A stretch of DNA of 44,121 nt from Intrasporangium_A sp039812505. Lineage in GTDB: Bacteria > Actinomycetota > Actinomycetes > Actinomycetales > Dermatophilaceae. Positions within the stretch are counted from its first letter, which is position 1, and each line of letters begins with the position of its first letter. The notes beneath the pieces are model-generated. The model worked only from the letters and a program-made list of their open reading frames with translations. It did not search any database and was not told where the DNA came from. Below, piece after piece: positions 7,526 to 17,121 of the stretch. The translations under genes were made by a program, and so were the position numbers. The stretch spans positions 1 through 44,121 of the forward strand of contig NZ_JBDIAQ010000015.1 of assembly GCF_039812505.1 (NCBI RefSeq). The letters are read 5' to 3'.

Positions 7526-9063
7526 GCCCAGTCAACATAGCCCCGGGCGCCAACCCTCTCCGGGATGCCGAGGACAAGCGGCTCCCCCGCATCGCGGGAC
7601 CCTGCGGGCTGGTCCTGTTCGGGGTGACCGGCGACTTGGCCCGCAAGAAGCTCATGCCGGCCGTCTACGACCTGGCCAACCGCGGTCTGCTCCCGCCGGG
7701 GTTCTCGCTCGTCGGCTTCGCCCGCCGGGACTGGGCGACCGAGCAGTTCGGCCAGGTCGTGCACGACGCGGTCCGCCAGTCGTCCCGCACACCGTTCTCG
7801 GAGGACGTGTGGCACAACCTGTCCGAGGGCTTCCGGTTCGTCCCGGGCACCTTCGACGACCCGGCCGCCTTCGACCTGCTCGCCGACACCATCGCCGGGC
7901 TCGACCGCGAGCGCGGCACGGGCGGCAACCACGCCTTCTACCTGTCCATCCCGCCGGGCTTCTTCGCCCAGGTCTGCGAGCAGCTCGAGCGGTGCGGGCT
8001 GACGAAGGCCGAGGGCCACAGCTGGCGACGCGTCATCATCGAGAAGCCGTTCGGGCACGACCTGAGGAGCGCGCAGGAGCTCAACGCGGTCGTCGAGGGG
8101 GTGTTCCCGCCGGACTCGGTCTTCCGGATCGACCACTACCTGGGCAAGGAGACCGTGCAGAACCTGCTGGCCGTCCGGTTCGCCAACCAGCTCTTCGAGC
8201 CGGTGTGGAACGCCAACTACGTCGACCACGTGCAGATCACCATGGCCGAGGACATCGGGATCGGTGGCCGGGCGGGGTACTACGACGGCATCGGGGCGGC
8301 CCGCGACGTCCTGCAGAACCACCTGTTCCAGCTCCTCGCGCTGACCGCGATGGAGGAGCCGGTCTCGTTCGAGGCCCGTGACCTGCGCGCCGAGAAGGAG
8401 AAGGTCCTCTCCGCGGTCCGGATCGCCGGCGAGCTGGACAAGGTGGCCGCCCGCGGGCAGTACACCGGAGGCTGGCAGGGTGCCGACGAGGTCGTCGCCT
8501 ACCTGGCCGAGACCGGTGTCCCGGACGGCTCCCGCACGGAGACGTTCGCCGCGGTCAAGCTCGAGGTCGACACCCGCCGGTGGGCCGGGGTCCCGTTCTA
8601 CCTGCGCACCGGCAAGCGGCTCGGCAAACGGGTCACCGAGATCGCGGTGGTCTTCAAGCGCGCGCCGCACCTGCCCTTCGAGCACACCGCCACGGAGGAA
8701 CTGGGCCAGAACGCGATCGTGATCCGGATCCAGCCCGACGAGGGCATCACGCTGCGGTTCGGCTCGAAGGTCCCCGGCGGCCAGATGGACATCCGCGACG
8801 TGACGATGGACTTCGGCTACGGCCGGTCCTTCACCGAGGCCTCCCCCGAGGCCTACGAACGGCTCATCCTCGACGTCCTGCTCGGCGACCCACCGCTGTT
8901 CCCCCGCCACGAGGAGGTCGAGCTGTCCTGGAAGATCATCGACCCCCTCCTGCGGCACTGGGAGAAGTCCGGGGCACCCGAGCAGTACCAGCCGGGCCAC
9001 TGGGGTCCGGAGTCGGCCCACGCCATCCTCGAGCACGATGGGCGCAGCTGGAGGCTGCCATGA
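7522..9063 (+). CDS. zwf: Glucose-6-phosphate 1-dehydrogenase
   Basis: This enzyme oxidises glucose 6-phosphate to 6-phosphogluconolactone with NADP, the entry step of the oxidative pentose phosphate pathway. The 513-residue product shows the dinucleotide-binding segment FGVTGDLARKKLMP (residues 33-46), the substrate motif RIDHYLGKETVQN near 198, and the C-terminal YERLILDVLLGD block. The ATG lies inside an ATGA overlap with the pgi stop, and the zwf stop overlaps the opcA ATG in the same way. This indicates tight coupling along the operon. Length is normal. Confidence 0.98.
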   Translation: MSPVNIAPGANPLRDAEDKRLPRIAGPCGLVLFGVTGDLARKKLMPAVYDLANRGLLPPGFSLVGFARRDWATEQFGQVVHDAVRQSSRTPFSEDVWHNLSEGFRFVPGTFDDPAAFDLLADTIAGLDRERGTGGNHAFYLSIPPGFFAQVCEQLERCGLTKAEGHSWRRVIIEKPFGHDLRSAQELNAVVEGVFPPDSVFRIDHYLGKETVQNLLAVRFANQLFEPVWNANYVDHVQITMAEDIGIGGRAGYYDGIGAARDVLQNHLFQLLALTAMEEPVSFEARDLRAEKEKVLSAVRIAGELDKVAARGQYTGGWQGADEVVAYLAETGVPDGSRTETFAAVKLEVDTRRWAGVPFYLRTGKRLGKRVTEIAVVFKRAPHLPFEHTATEELGQNAIVIRIQPDEGITLRFGSKVPGGQMDIRDVTMDFGYGRSFTEASPEAYERLILDVLLGDPPLFPRHEEVELSWKIIDPLLRHWEKSGAPEQYQPGHWGPESAHAILEHDGRSWRLP

Positions 9064-10130
9064 TCCGGGACCTGAGCGACACGACCACCACCGAGGTCAG
9101 CAAGACCCTGATCAGCCTGCGCAACAACGTCGGCGCGATGGCCCTCGGACGGGTCCTCACGCTCATCATCGTCATCGACGACACTGACGCGAGCGAGGCG
9201 ATCGAGACGGCCAACCACGCCAGCCGCCAGCACCCGTGCCGGATCATCGTCGTCATCGCCGGCGACCGCCGCGGGCGCAAGCGGCTCGACGCGCAGATCC
9301 GGCTCGGCGGTGACGCCGGGGCGAGCGAGGTCGTCGTGATGCGGCTCTACGGCCCGCTGGCCAACCACGGCCCGAGCGTCGTCGTGCCGCTCCTGCTGCC
9401 CGACTCGCCCATCGTCGCGTGGTGGCCCGGCGAAGGACCCACGGACGTGGCCAAGGACCCGATCGGCCAGATGGCCAAGAGACGGATCACCGATGCCGCA
9501 CAGCACCGCAACCCGCGCAACGTGCTTCGCAAACGGGCCCAGACCTACACCCCCGGCGACACCGACGTCTCGTGGACCCGGCTGACCCGGTGGCGCGGCC
9601 TGCTTGCGGCCACCCTCGACCAGCCGCCGTTCGAGCCGGTCACCGGCGGGGTCGTTGCCGGCGCCCCCGACTCGCCGTCGACCGACCTGCTCGCCGCCTG
9701 GCTGACCATCCGGCTGCGCGTGCCGATCCGCCGGGTCTCGACCGCTCGCGGCTCGGGCATCAGCGCGGTCCGGCTCGAGCGCAGCAGCGGCCCGATCGAC
9801 CTCGTCCGCCCCGGGGACAAGGTGGCCACCCTCTCCCAGCCGGGTCAGCCGGACCGCCGCATCGCCCTCCCGCGCCGGGGCGAGGCCGAGTGCCTGGCCG
9901 ACGAGCTGCGCCGGCTCGACCAGGACGACACCTACGCCGAGGCGCTGCTCGACGGGCTGGGTCAGCTCACCCCGGTGCGGATGACCGCGGACGAGGCCGC
10001 CCGGGCCGGTACCGGCCCGGACATCGCCGCGGCCAGGCGTCTGGCTGCGCGGCTGCTGCGCGCCGACGAGGCCGAGGGCGGGTCCGAGATGGTCACCGCA
10101 CCGCCGACCCCGGACGCGTTCGACGGCTGA
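9060..10130 (+). CDS. opcA: Glucose-6-phosphate dehydrogenase assembly protein OpcA
   Basis: OpcA is a non-catalytic partner that supports assembly or activation of glucose-6-phosphate dehydrogenase in cyanobacteria and actinobacteria. The 356-residue protein begins with DLSDTTTTEVSKTLISLRNNVGAMALGRVLTLI and contains LPDSPIVAWWPGEGP near residue 118, both typical of the family. Its ATG overlaps the zwf stop by four bases, the expected order for a Zwf partner. In most actinobacteria a pgl gene (6-phosphogluconolactonase) follows opcA; here the strand changes 57 bases later and no pgl is present. Confidence 0.95.
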   Translation: MIRDLSDTTTTEVSKTLISLRNNVGAMALGRVLTLIIVIDDTDASEAIETANHASRQHPCRIIVVIAGDRRGRKRLDAQIRLGGDAGASEVVVMRLYGPLANHGPSVVVPLLLPDSPIVAWWPGEGPTDVAKDPIGQMAKRRITDAAQHRNPRNVLRKRAQTYTPGDTDVSWTRLTRWRGLLAATLDQPPFEPVTGGVVAGAPDSPSTDLLAAWLTIRLRVPIRRVSTARGSGISAVRLERSSGPIDLVRPGDKVATLSQPGQPDRRIALPRRGEAECLADELRRLDQDDTYAEALLDGLGQLTPVRMTADEAARAGTGPDIAAARRLAARLLRADEAEGGSEMVTAPPTPDAFDG

Positions 10131-10167
10131 GCCGGGGCCGACCCGGCGGCATGGCTGACGCTCGGCG

Positions 10168-10187
10168 CCCGGGCCCCGGCCCCCGGG
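10168..10187. terminator. Candidate terminator between opcA and rbpA
   Basis: CCCGGG at 10168-10173 and 10182-10187 can pair around an 8-base loop in the 57-base gap between two convergent genes. It lacks a U-tract, as is common in actinobacteria. Confidence 0.3.
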
Positions 10188-10538
10188 TCACTGGATGAGG
10201 CCTCGGTCGCGCAGCGCGGTCAGGGCCTCGCGCAGGATGGCGGCGCCGTCGGCGTCGCTGCGGCGCTCCTTCACGTAGGCCAGGTGCGTCTTGTACGGCT
10301 CGACCCGCGGCGGGGCCGGCGGGTTCTCGCGGTCCTGTCCGGCGGGGAAGCCGCAGCGCGGGCAGTCCCACTGCTCCGGCAGCACCATCCCGGGCTCCTG
10401 CGCGAAGCTGGGCCGGGTCTCGTGCCCGTTGGAGCACCAGTAGGAGATGTGGACCCGTGGCGCGGACTCGCCGCGCTCGGCCTCGCCCATCGGCCCGGCC
10501 CCCACGCGGCTGCCCCGGATCGCGTTGCCACTCGCCAT
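10188..10538 (-). CDS. rbpA: RNA polymerase-binding protein RbpA
   Basis: RbpA binds the RNA polymerase beta prime subunit and group 1/2 sigma factors and stabilises open complexes in actinobacteria. The 116-residue protein has an N-terminal tail starting MASGNAIRGSRVGAGPMGE. The core domain carries Cys35, His39, Cys59 and Cys62, placed to bind zinc (YWCSNGHE and DCPRCGFPAG). A basic linker and a C-terminal sigma-interaction helix ending EALTALRDRGLIQ follow. It lies 15 bases downstream of secG on the same strand, a common actinobacterial arrangement. AGGG lies eight bases before the ATG. It may also have its own promoter inside or upstream of secG. Confidence 0.97.
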   Translation of the reverse strand: MASGNAIRGSRVGAGPMGEAERGESAPRVHISYWCSNGHETRPSFAQEPGMVLPEQWDCPRCGFPAGQDRENPPAPPRVEPYKTHLAYVKERRSDADGAAILREALTALRDRGLIQ

Positions 10539-10553
10539 GCTCCTCGCCCTCTC

Positions 10554-10799
10554 TCAGGTCGCGAACCGGGTCAGCAGGCCCAGCCCGATGATCGCCGCGG
10601 CCCAGACGACCGCGATGGCGATCGTGAACCGGTCGAGGTTGCGCTCCGCGACCGACGACCCGCCCAGGGACGTCGACATGCCGCCGCCGAACATGTCGGA
10701 CAGGCCGCCACCCTTGCCCTTGTGCAGCAGGATGAACAGCGTCAGGACCGCGCTGGAGACCACCAGCAGGACCTGGAGCACGATGCGCACCGCATCCAC
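10554..10799 (-). CDS. secG: Preprotein translocase subunit SecG
   Basis: SecG is a small membrane subunit of the SecYEG protein export channel. The 81-residue product has two hydrophobic helices (about residues 4-26 and 57-76) around the conserved loop HKGKGGGLSDMFGGG. I place the start at the GTG at 10799 because GGAG lies eight bases before it; a GTG at 10808 would overlap that ribosome site. Family members also begin with an acidic residue followed by AVRIVLQ. It follows tpiA, a conserved order (gap-pgk-tpiA-secG). The 70-base gap to tpiA holds two hairpins and a possible -10, so secG may be partly independent of the glycolytic genes. Confidence 0.93.
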   Translation of the reverse strand: MDAVRIVLQVLLVVSSAVLTLFILLHKGKGGGLSDMFGGGMSTSLGGSSVAERNLDRFTIAIAVVWAAAIIGLGLLTRFAT

Positions 10800-10828
10800 C
10801 AGTGTCACTCCATCTCGATCGATCACCG

Positions 10829-10844
10829 GCTCGGGTAACCGAGC
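10829..10844 (-). promoter_or_regulatory. Hairpin in the secG leader
   Basis: GCTCGG and CCGAGC pair perfectly around a four-base loop 30 bases upstream of the secG start. It could be a leader structure or an operator. Confidence 0.35.
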
Positions 10845-10852
10845 ACCCAGAC

Positions 10853-10871
10853 AGGATACCTGCCCGCAGGT
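10853..10871 (-). promoter_or_regulatory. Palindrome and -10 candidate between tpiA and secG
   Basis: On the minus strand the palindrome ACCTGC-GG-GCAGGT (10858-10871) overlaps the tpiA stop and runs into TATCCT (10853-10858), which matches TANNNT. This could be a terminator for tpiA, a promoter for secG-rbpA, or both. Confidence 0.3.
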
Positions 10872-11683
10872 CAGGCCGCGGTCACGTGGTCGCGGTAGCG
10901 GCAGATCGACGCGAACTCGACCGGGTCGAGGGAGGCGCCACCGACCAGAGCGCCGTCGACGTCGTCCTGCGCCATGATCGCGGCGATGTTGGCGGCCTTG
11001 ACGCTGCCGCCGTAGAGGATCCGCACCCCGTCGGCGAGCTCGGACCCGTAGAGCTGTGCGAGCAGCTGTCGGATGGCGCCACACACCTCCTGCGCGTGCT
11101 CGGGCGTGGCGACGTGGCCGGTGCCGATCGCCCAGATCGGCTCGTAGGCGATGACGATCGAGGCGGCCTGCTCGGCCGGGAGCCCCTCGAGCGCGGCCCG
11201 CAGCTGTCCGGTGACGTGGGCGACCTGGCCGTCTGCCTGGCGAACGGTCAGGTCCTCGCCGCAGCACAGGATCGGGACGAGCCCGTGGGCGTATGCCGCT
11301 CGCACCTTGGCCGCGACGACCTCGTCGCTCTCGTGGTGGCCCTCGCGCCGCTCACTGTGCCCGACGACCACGTAGGTGCAGCCGAGCTTGCTCAGGAAGG
11401 CGCCCGAGACGTCGCCGGTGTAGGCGCCGGACGCGTGCGGCGACAGGTCCTGACCGCCGTAGCGCACCTCGAGCCGGTCGCCCTCGACGAGCGTCTGGAC
11501 CGAGCGCAGATCGGTGAAGGGCGGCAGCACGACGACCTCGACGGCGGCATGGTCGTGTCGCGCGTCGCGCAGGGTCCAGTCGAGCTTCTGCACCAGGTGG
11601 GTGGCCTGGAGGTGGTCGAGGTTCATCTTCCAGTTGCCCGCCATCAGCGGGATGCGCCCGGTGGGCTGCGGGTCTGCCATCAT
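10871..11683 (-). CDS. tpiA: Triosephosphate isomerase
   Basis: This enzyme interconverts dihydroxyacetone phosphate and glyceraldehyde 3-phosphate. The 270-residue TIM barrel shows AGNWKMN (catalytic Lys near residue 19), the electrophilic His in VVGHSERR near 107, and the catalytic Glu in AYEPIWAIGTG near 178. The phosphate loop near the C-terminus reads LYGGSVKAAN and VGGASLD. Two ATGs are adjacent at the start; the first overlaps the pgk stop in an ATGA. It lies downstream of pgk in the glycolytic operon. An octamer GTATGCCG falls inside the gene (11291-11298). Confidence 0.98.
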   Translation of the reverse strand: MMADPQPTGRIPLMAGNWKMNLDHLQATHLVQKLDWTLRDARHDHAAVEVVVLPPFTDLRSVQTLVEGDRLEVRYGGQDLSPHASGAYTGDVSGAFLSKLGCTYVVVGHSERREGHHESDEVVAAKVRAAYAHGLVPILCCGEDLTVRQADGQVAHVTGQLRAALEGLPAEQAASIVIAYEPIWAIGTGHVATPEHAQEVCGAIRQLLAQLYGSELADGVRILYGGSVKAANIAAIMAQDDVDGALVGGASLDPVEFASICRYRDHVTAA

Positions 11684-12888
11684 GCGTCACCTTCCTCGAG
11701 GACGTGCAGGCCGGGCAGGTCCTTGCCTTCGAGGTACTCGAGGCTGGCTCCGCCACCGGTGGAGATGTGCCCGAAGTCGGCATCGGCGAAGCCGAGCCGG
11801 CGCACCGCTGCGGCGCTGTCGCCACCGCCGACGACGGTGAGGGCGCCGGTGGCCGTGATCTCGACGAGCGACTGCGCGATCGCCTTCGTGCCGGCCGCGA
11901 AGGGGGCCATCTCGAAGGCGCCCATCGGGCCGTTCCAGAAGACGGTGCGGCAGTCGGCCAGCCGCTCCGCGAAGAGCCGGGCCGACTCGGGCCCGATGTC
12001 CAGACCCATCTCGTCGGGCGGGATCCGGTCGGCCGGCACGACCCGGTGCGGGGCCGCGGCGCTGAAGGCGCCGGCGACGACGATGTCGACCGGCAGCACG
12101 ATCTCGACGCCCTTGGCCCGCGCCTCGTCGAGGTAGCCGCGCACGGTCTCGACCTGGTCGGCCTCGAGCAGGCTGGTGCCGACCTCCAGACCCTGCGCCT
12201 TCAGGAAGGTGAAGACCATGCCGCCCCCGACCAGGAGGCGGTCGGCGGTGCCGAGCAGGCTGCCGATGACGCCGAGCTTGTCCGAGACCTTGGCCCCACC
12301 GAGCACGACGGCATACGGCCGGTCCGGGTCGCGCGTCAGGCGGCGCAGCACGTCTACCTCGGCGGCGACGAGGCCGCCCGTCGCGTGGGGCAACAGCTTC
12401 GCGACGTCGTAGACGGACGCCTGGGCGCGGTGCACCACGCCGAAGCCGTCGGAGACGAACGCGTCGGCTAGAGCGGCGAGCTGCGCGGCGAACTCGGCGC
12501 GCTCGCCCTCCCCCTTGGCCGTCTCGCCGGGGTTGAACCTGAGGTTCTCGAGAAGTACGACCCCGCCGTCCGGCACGGCCTCGACGGCGGCGCGGGCGCT
12601 CGGCCCGACCGTGTCGGCGGCGAAGGCCACGGGCCGGCCCAGGACGTCACCGAGCCGCTCGGCCACAGGGGCGAGCGAGTAGGCGGGGTCGGGCGCTCCC
12701 TTGGGCCGGCCGAGGTGGGCGCACACGATGACGCGGGCGCCCTGCTCGGCCAGCCGGAGGATCGTCGGCGCCGAGGCGCGGATCCGGCCGTCGTCGGTGA
12801 TCGTGCTGCCGTCCAGGGGGACGTTGAGGTCGGAGCGGACGAGGACCCGCTTGCCGCGCAGGTCCCCGAGGTCGGCGATCGTCTTCAC
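11680..12888 (-). CDS. pgk: Phosphoglycerate kinase
   Basis: This enzyme transfers phosphate from 1,3-bisphosphoglycerate to ADP. The 402-residue protein shows the substrate-binding RSDLNVPL (residues 18-25), the hydrophobic hinge region, and the C-terminal nucleotide-binding VGGGDSAAAVRRLG with ISTGGGASLEYLEG. The GTG at 12888 has GGAGG six bases upstream. It sits 40 bases after gap and overlaps tpiA by four bases. One Tyr codon is the rare TAT, and it falls inside an octamer (12309-12316). Confidence 0.98.
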   Translation of the reverse strand: MKTIADLGDLRGKRVLVRSDLNVPLDGSTITDDGRIRASAPTILRLAEQGARVIVCAHLGRPKGAPDPAYSLAPVAERLGDVLGRPVAFAADTVGPSARAAVEAVPDGGVVLLENLRFNPGETAKGEGERAEFAAQLAALADAFVSDGFGVVHRAQASVYDVAKLLPHATGGLVAAEVDVLRRLTRDPDRPYAVVLGGAKVSDKLGVIGSLLGTADRLLVGGGMVFTFLKAQGLEVGTSLLEADQVETVRGYLDEARAKGVEIVLPVDIVVAGAFSAAAPHRVVPADRIPPDEMGLDIGPESARLFAERLADCRTVFWNGPMGAFEMAPFAAGTKAIAQSLVEITATGALTVVGGGDSAAAVRRLGFADADFGHISTGGGASLEYLEGKDLPGLHVLEEGDA

Positions 12889-12928
12889 GTCGTTCCTCCG
12901 GTCGTCGGTGGGGTCGGCGCCAGCCGGG

Positions 12929-13933
<1,005 letters not shown>

Positions 13934-13996
13934 TGCTGTCAACCTCCGAGACGGACTGTGCGGTTGTGTCGAGGGGATGTCTGTCCTCCTCCCTGC

Positions 13997-14002
13997 ACCC
14001 TA
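13997..14002 (-). promoter_or_regulatory. Candidate -10 element for the gap operon
   Basis: TAGGGT on the minus strand matches TANNNT and lies 63 bases upstream of the gap GTG, in the whiA-gap intergenic space. No clear -35 was identified. Confidence 0.3.
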
Positions 14003-14062
14003 GTGCCTGCCGGCAGGATGGCCCGCCTGTCGACCGAGCACCGGGACCGCCCGTCGGACTGG

Positions 14063-15043
14063 TCAGAGGTCGAGCAGGTCGGGGCCGAGGCCGGCCTCGG
14101 TGCCGGGCACCCCGAGCTCCTCGGCCCGCCGGTCCCCCATGGCCAGCAGCCGCCGGATCCGGCCGGCCACGGCGTCCTTGGTCATCGGCGGGTCGGCCAG
14201 CTGGCCCAGCTCCTCCAGGCTGGCCTGCTTGTGCTCGATCCGCAGCAGGCCGGCCTCCCTGAGGTGGTCCGGGACGTCGTCGCCGAGGATCTCCATGGCC
14301 CGCTCGACCCGGGCACCCGCGGCGACCGCGGCCCGCGCCGAGCGACGCAGGTTCGCGTCGTCGAAGTTGGCCAGCCGGTTGGCCGTGGCCCGCACCTCCC
14401 GGCGGATCCGACGCTCCTCCCACGCGAGCACCGCGTCGTGCGCGCCGAGCCGGGTCAGCATGGCGCCGATGGCGTCACCGTCACGGATGACCACCCGGTC
14501 GACGCCACGCACCTCGCGGGCCTTGGCGGGCACGCCCAGCCGGCGCCCCGCCCCGACCAGCGCCAGGGCGGCCTCGGGCCCGGGGCAGGTCACCTCCAGC
14601 GCGGCGGAGCGCCCCGGCTCGGTGAGCGAGCCGTGCGCGAGGAAGGCACCTCGCCATGCGGCCTCGGAGTCGCAGGCGGCCGCGCTGACGACCTTGGGCG
14701 GCAGCCCGCGCACCGGGTGCCCGCGCGGGTCGACCAGGCCGGCCTGGCGAGCGAGCGCGCCACCGTCCTCGACCACCCGCACCACGTAGCGGGAGCCGCG
14801 CCGCAGCCCGCCGGCGGCCAGGACCAGCACGTCGCTGTGGTGTCCGTAGACCTCCGAGATGCTCCGACGCAGGCGCCGGGCGGCGTTCGCGGTGTCCAGC
14901 TCGGCCTCGATGACGATCTGCCCCCCGACCAGGTGCAGGCCGCCGGCGAACCGGAGCATCGCGGACACCTCGGCCTTGCGACAGCAGGTCTTGGTCACGT
15001 CCAACCGCGAGAGCTCGTCCTTCACCTTCGCTGTCATGGCCAT
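14063..15043 (-). CDS. whiA: DNA-binding protein WhiA
   Basis: WhiA is a regulator with a degenerate LAGLIDADG homing-endonuclease domain and a C-terminal helix-turn-helix. In Streptomyces it works with WhiB in sporulation septation, and in Bacillus it affects cell division. The 326-residue product begins MAMTAKVKDELSRL, then TKTCCRKAEVSAMLRFAGGLHL, and ends with the helix-turn-helix block around MEHKQ/IEHKQASLEELGQLADPPMTKDAVAGRIRRL. I chose the ATG at 15043, with AGGA eight bases upstream. Longer in-frame starts add residues not found in the family. It lies downstream of yvcK with a 141-base gap that contains nested hairpins. Confidence 0.97.
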   Translation of the reverse strand: MAMTAKVKDELSRLDVTKTCCRKAEVSAMLRFAGGLHLVGGQIVIEAELDTANAARRLRRSISEVYGHHSDVLVLAAGGLRRGSRYVVRVVEDGGALARQAGLVDPRGHPVRGLPPKVVSAAACDSEAAWRGAFLAHGSLTEPGRSAALEVTCPGPEAALALVGAGRRLGVPAKAREVRGVDRVVIRDGDAIGAMLTRLGAHDAVLAWEERRIRREVRATANRLANFDDANLRRSARAAVAAGARVERAMEILGDDVPDHLREAGLLRIEHKQASLEELGQLADPPMTKDAVAGRIRRLLAMGDRRAEELGVPGTEAGLGPDLLDL

Positions 15044-15073
15044 GCGGGTCATCCTGCCACTCGGCCCCGTCCT

Positions 15074-15120
15074 CGGCTCGTCCAAGACCCACGTCCGCGG
15101 CCCGAGGGCCGGTCGAGCCG
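15074..15120. promoter_or_regulatory. Nested inverted repeats between yvcK and whiA
   Basis: CGGCTCG (15074-15080) pairs with CGAGCCG (15114-15120), and inside lies CGGCCC-GA-GGGCCG (15098-15111). The structure sits in the yvcK-whiA gap and may be a terminator for the uvr-rap-yvcK run or a leader structure of whiA. Confidence 0.35.
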
Positions 15121-15184
15121 AATCGGTTGCGGTGTCGGAGTGTTCGGCGGGTCCGGGCGATCGGCGGCGGTGGCCGGGCGGGGG

Positions 15185-16213
15185 TCAGCAGATGACGTCA
15201 CGCAGGGCGGCGGCCAGGCGCAGCGGGTCGTGGACGGTCGGGTTGCCCCGTGCCGCGACCGGTGTCACGACCAGCTCGGCGCCCAGGTCCTCGGCGGCCG
15301 ACCGTAGCGACGAGGCGTCCCCGACCACGGACGGGTCGGCGAGCACGACGTCCAGGCGCAGCTCCGGCGCGTTGGCCGCCAGCGAGGCCAGGTGGTCCTC
15401 GGCCAGGAAGTCCGGTGTCTCGTCGCTGCCGACCTCGAGGTTGAGGGTCAGCACCTTGTGGGCGTGGGTCTCGTTGAGCGCATCGGCGAGGTCCGGCACC
15501 AGCAGGTGCGGCATGACCGAGGTGAACCACGACCCGGGACCGAGCACGACCCAGTCGGCCCGGGCCACCGCGTCGAGCGCCTGCGGACACGGTCTGGGGC
15601 AGGTCGGGACGATCCCGATGGACAGCACCCGGCCCGGTGACGACGCGACCCGGTGCTGGCCCCGGATCTCGACGACCCGGTCCGGGTGGGCCGGGTCGTG
15701 GCCGACGATCTCGGCGATGATCTCGAGCGGCTCGGCCGCCATCGGCAGCACCCGACCCCGCGCCCCGAGCAGCCGGCCCACCAGGTCGAGCCCGTCGACG
15801 GTGTCGCCGAGCAGCTCCCACAGGGAGACGATCATCAGGTTGCCGAGCGCATGCCCCCGCAGGTCGCCGTCGCCGGCGAACCGGTGCTGCAGGACGTCAC
15901 GCCAGGTGTGCCCCCACTCCGAGTCGTCGCACAGCGCCGCCAGCGCCATCCTCAGGTCACCCGGCGGCAGGACGTGGAAGTCGCGGCGCAGCCGACCGCT
16001 CGAACCGCCGTCGTCGGCGACCGTGACGATGGCGGTGATGTGGTCGGTGAGCAGGCGCAGGGCCGAGAGGGTGGCCGAGAGGCCGTGCCCCCCGCCGAGC
16101 GCGGCGACGCGCGGCTGGACCGGTGCCGGCGCGCGGACCCGTCCGGCCGGACCGACGGGGGCCCCGCCGGGCCGGGCCGGTCGCGGCCGCCCGGGGCCCG
16201 GTTGCTGGGTCAT
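15185..16213 (-). CDS. yvcK: YvcK/CofD-like gluconeogenesis factor
   Basis: YvcK-family proteins bind UDP-sugars and are needed for normal morphology and growth on gluconeogenic carbon sources; a metabolic sensing role is likely but the biochemistry is incomplete. The 342-residue product has a Pro/Gly-rich N-terminal tail of about 30 residues. The signature ALGGGHGLSATLSALR follows, then VADDGGSSGRLRRDF, GDLRMALAAL, and VVLGPGSWFTSVMPHLLV. The ATG at 16213 overlaps the rapZ stop by four bases (ATGA). The rapZ-yvcK-whiA order is conserved in many Gram-positive bacteria. A long open frame through rapZ in the same frame is a shadow, not a fusion. Confidence 0.95.
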   Translation of the reverse strand: MTQQPGPGRPRPARPGGAPVGPAGRVRAPAPVQPRVAALGGGHGLSATLSALRLLTDHITAIVTVADDGGSSGRLRRDFHVLPPGDLRMALAALCDDSEWGHTWRDVLQHRFAGDGDLRGHALGNLMIVSLWELLGDTVDGLDLVGRLLGARGRVLPMAAEPLEIIAEIVGHDPAHPDRVVEIRGQHRVASSPGRVLSIGIVPTCPRPCPQALDAVARADWVVLGPGSWFTSVMPHLLVPDLADALNETHAHKVLTLNLEVGSDETPDFLAEDHLASLAANAPELRLDVVLADPSVVGDASSLRSAAEDLGAELVVTPVAARGNPTVHDPLRLAAALRDVIC

Positions 16214-17121
16214 TCCCGGCCCAGGTCCCGGTGCACCACGAAGGTGTCGACGAGGGCGCGGTCGAGCCGGTCTGCGAGCGCCTCGGCCATCGCGACCGAG
16301 CGGTGCTTGCCGCCGGTGCACCCCACGGCCACGGTGACGTAGCGGCGACCTTCCCGGACGTAGCCGGCCACCATGGTCCCGAGCAGGGCGTCGGCCCGGT
16401 CGAGGAACTCGGGCGCGCCCTGCTGGGCCATGACGTAGCCCGAGACCCGCTCGTCCCGGCCGGTGAGGGGTCGCAGCTCCGGGATCCAGTGCGGGTTGGG
16501 CAGGAACCGCATGTCCAGGACGATGTCGGCGTCGAGGGGCAGGCCGTACTTGAAGCCGAACGACATCACGGCGATGCGCAGCTGGGCGGTGCGGTCCCCG
16601 GAGAAGAGCGAGTTGACCTTCGCGGAGAGCTGGTGCACGTTGAGGCCGGAGCTGTCGATGACCACGTCCGCGCCCGAGCGAAGGTCGACGAGCATCGTGC
16701 GCTCCTGCTGGATGCCGTCGAGCAGCCGGCCGTCGCCCTGCAGCGGGTGGGGCCGCCGGACGCTCTCGAACCGGCGCACCAGCGTCTCGTCGGTGGCGTC
16801 GAGGAACACGACGCTCGGGTGCTCGCCGTGCGCCTTCATCCCGTCGATCGCGGCGGCCAGGTGGGTGAACCAGAGGCGGGAGCGCACGTCGACGACGACG
16901 GCGACCCGGCGCAGCGCAGCCTCCGGGTTGCGGGCGATCGCCTGGTCCCGGAGGGCCGCCAGACCGGAGAGCATCTGGGGCGGCAGGTTGTCCACGACGA
17001 TCCAGCCGAGGTCCTCGAGGACGTTGGCCGTGGTCGTGCGCCCGGCGCCGCTCATCCCCGTCACGATGACGATTGGCGAGTCGGGCAGGGAGACCGGCGT
17101 CGGACTGCTCGGTGCGGTCAT
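16210..17121 (-). CDS. rapZ: RNase adapter protein RapZ (YvcJ family nucleotide-binding protein)
   Basis: This family binds nucleotides. In E. coli RapZ guides RNase E to the small RNA GlmZ, and in Gram-positives the role is less clear. The 303-residue protein has a P-loop near residues 20-28 reading GMSGAGRTT, with Arg where the classical Walker Lys stands, as in other actinobacterial members. Then come RRFESVRRPHPL near residue 116, SFGFKYGLPLDADIVLDMRFLPNPHW, and the C-terminal VAVGCTGGKHRSVA. It overlaps uvrC by four bases upstream and yvcK by four bases downstream, so the three are probably translated in a coupled way. Confidence 0.96.
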   Translation of the reverse strand: MTAPSSPTPVSLPDSPIVIVTGMSGAGRTTTANVLEDLGWIVVDNLPPQMLSGLAALRDQAIARNPEAALRRVAVVVDVRSRLWFTHLAAAIDGMKAHGEHPSVVFLDATDETLVRRFESVRRPHPLQGDGRLLDGIQQERTMLVDLRSGADVVIDSSGLNVHQLSAKVNSLFSGDRTAQLRIAVMSFGFKYGLPLDADIVLDMRFLPNPHWIPELRPLTGRDERVSGYVMAQQGAPEFLDRADALLGTMVAGYVREGRRYVTVAVGCTGGKHRSVAMAEALADRLDRALVDTFVVHRDLGRE

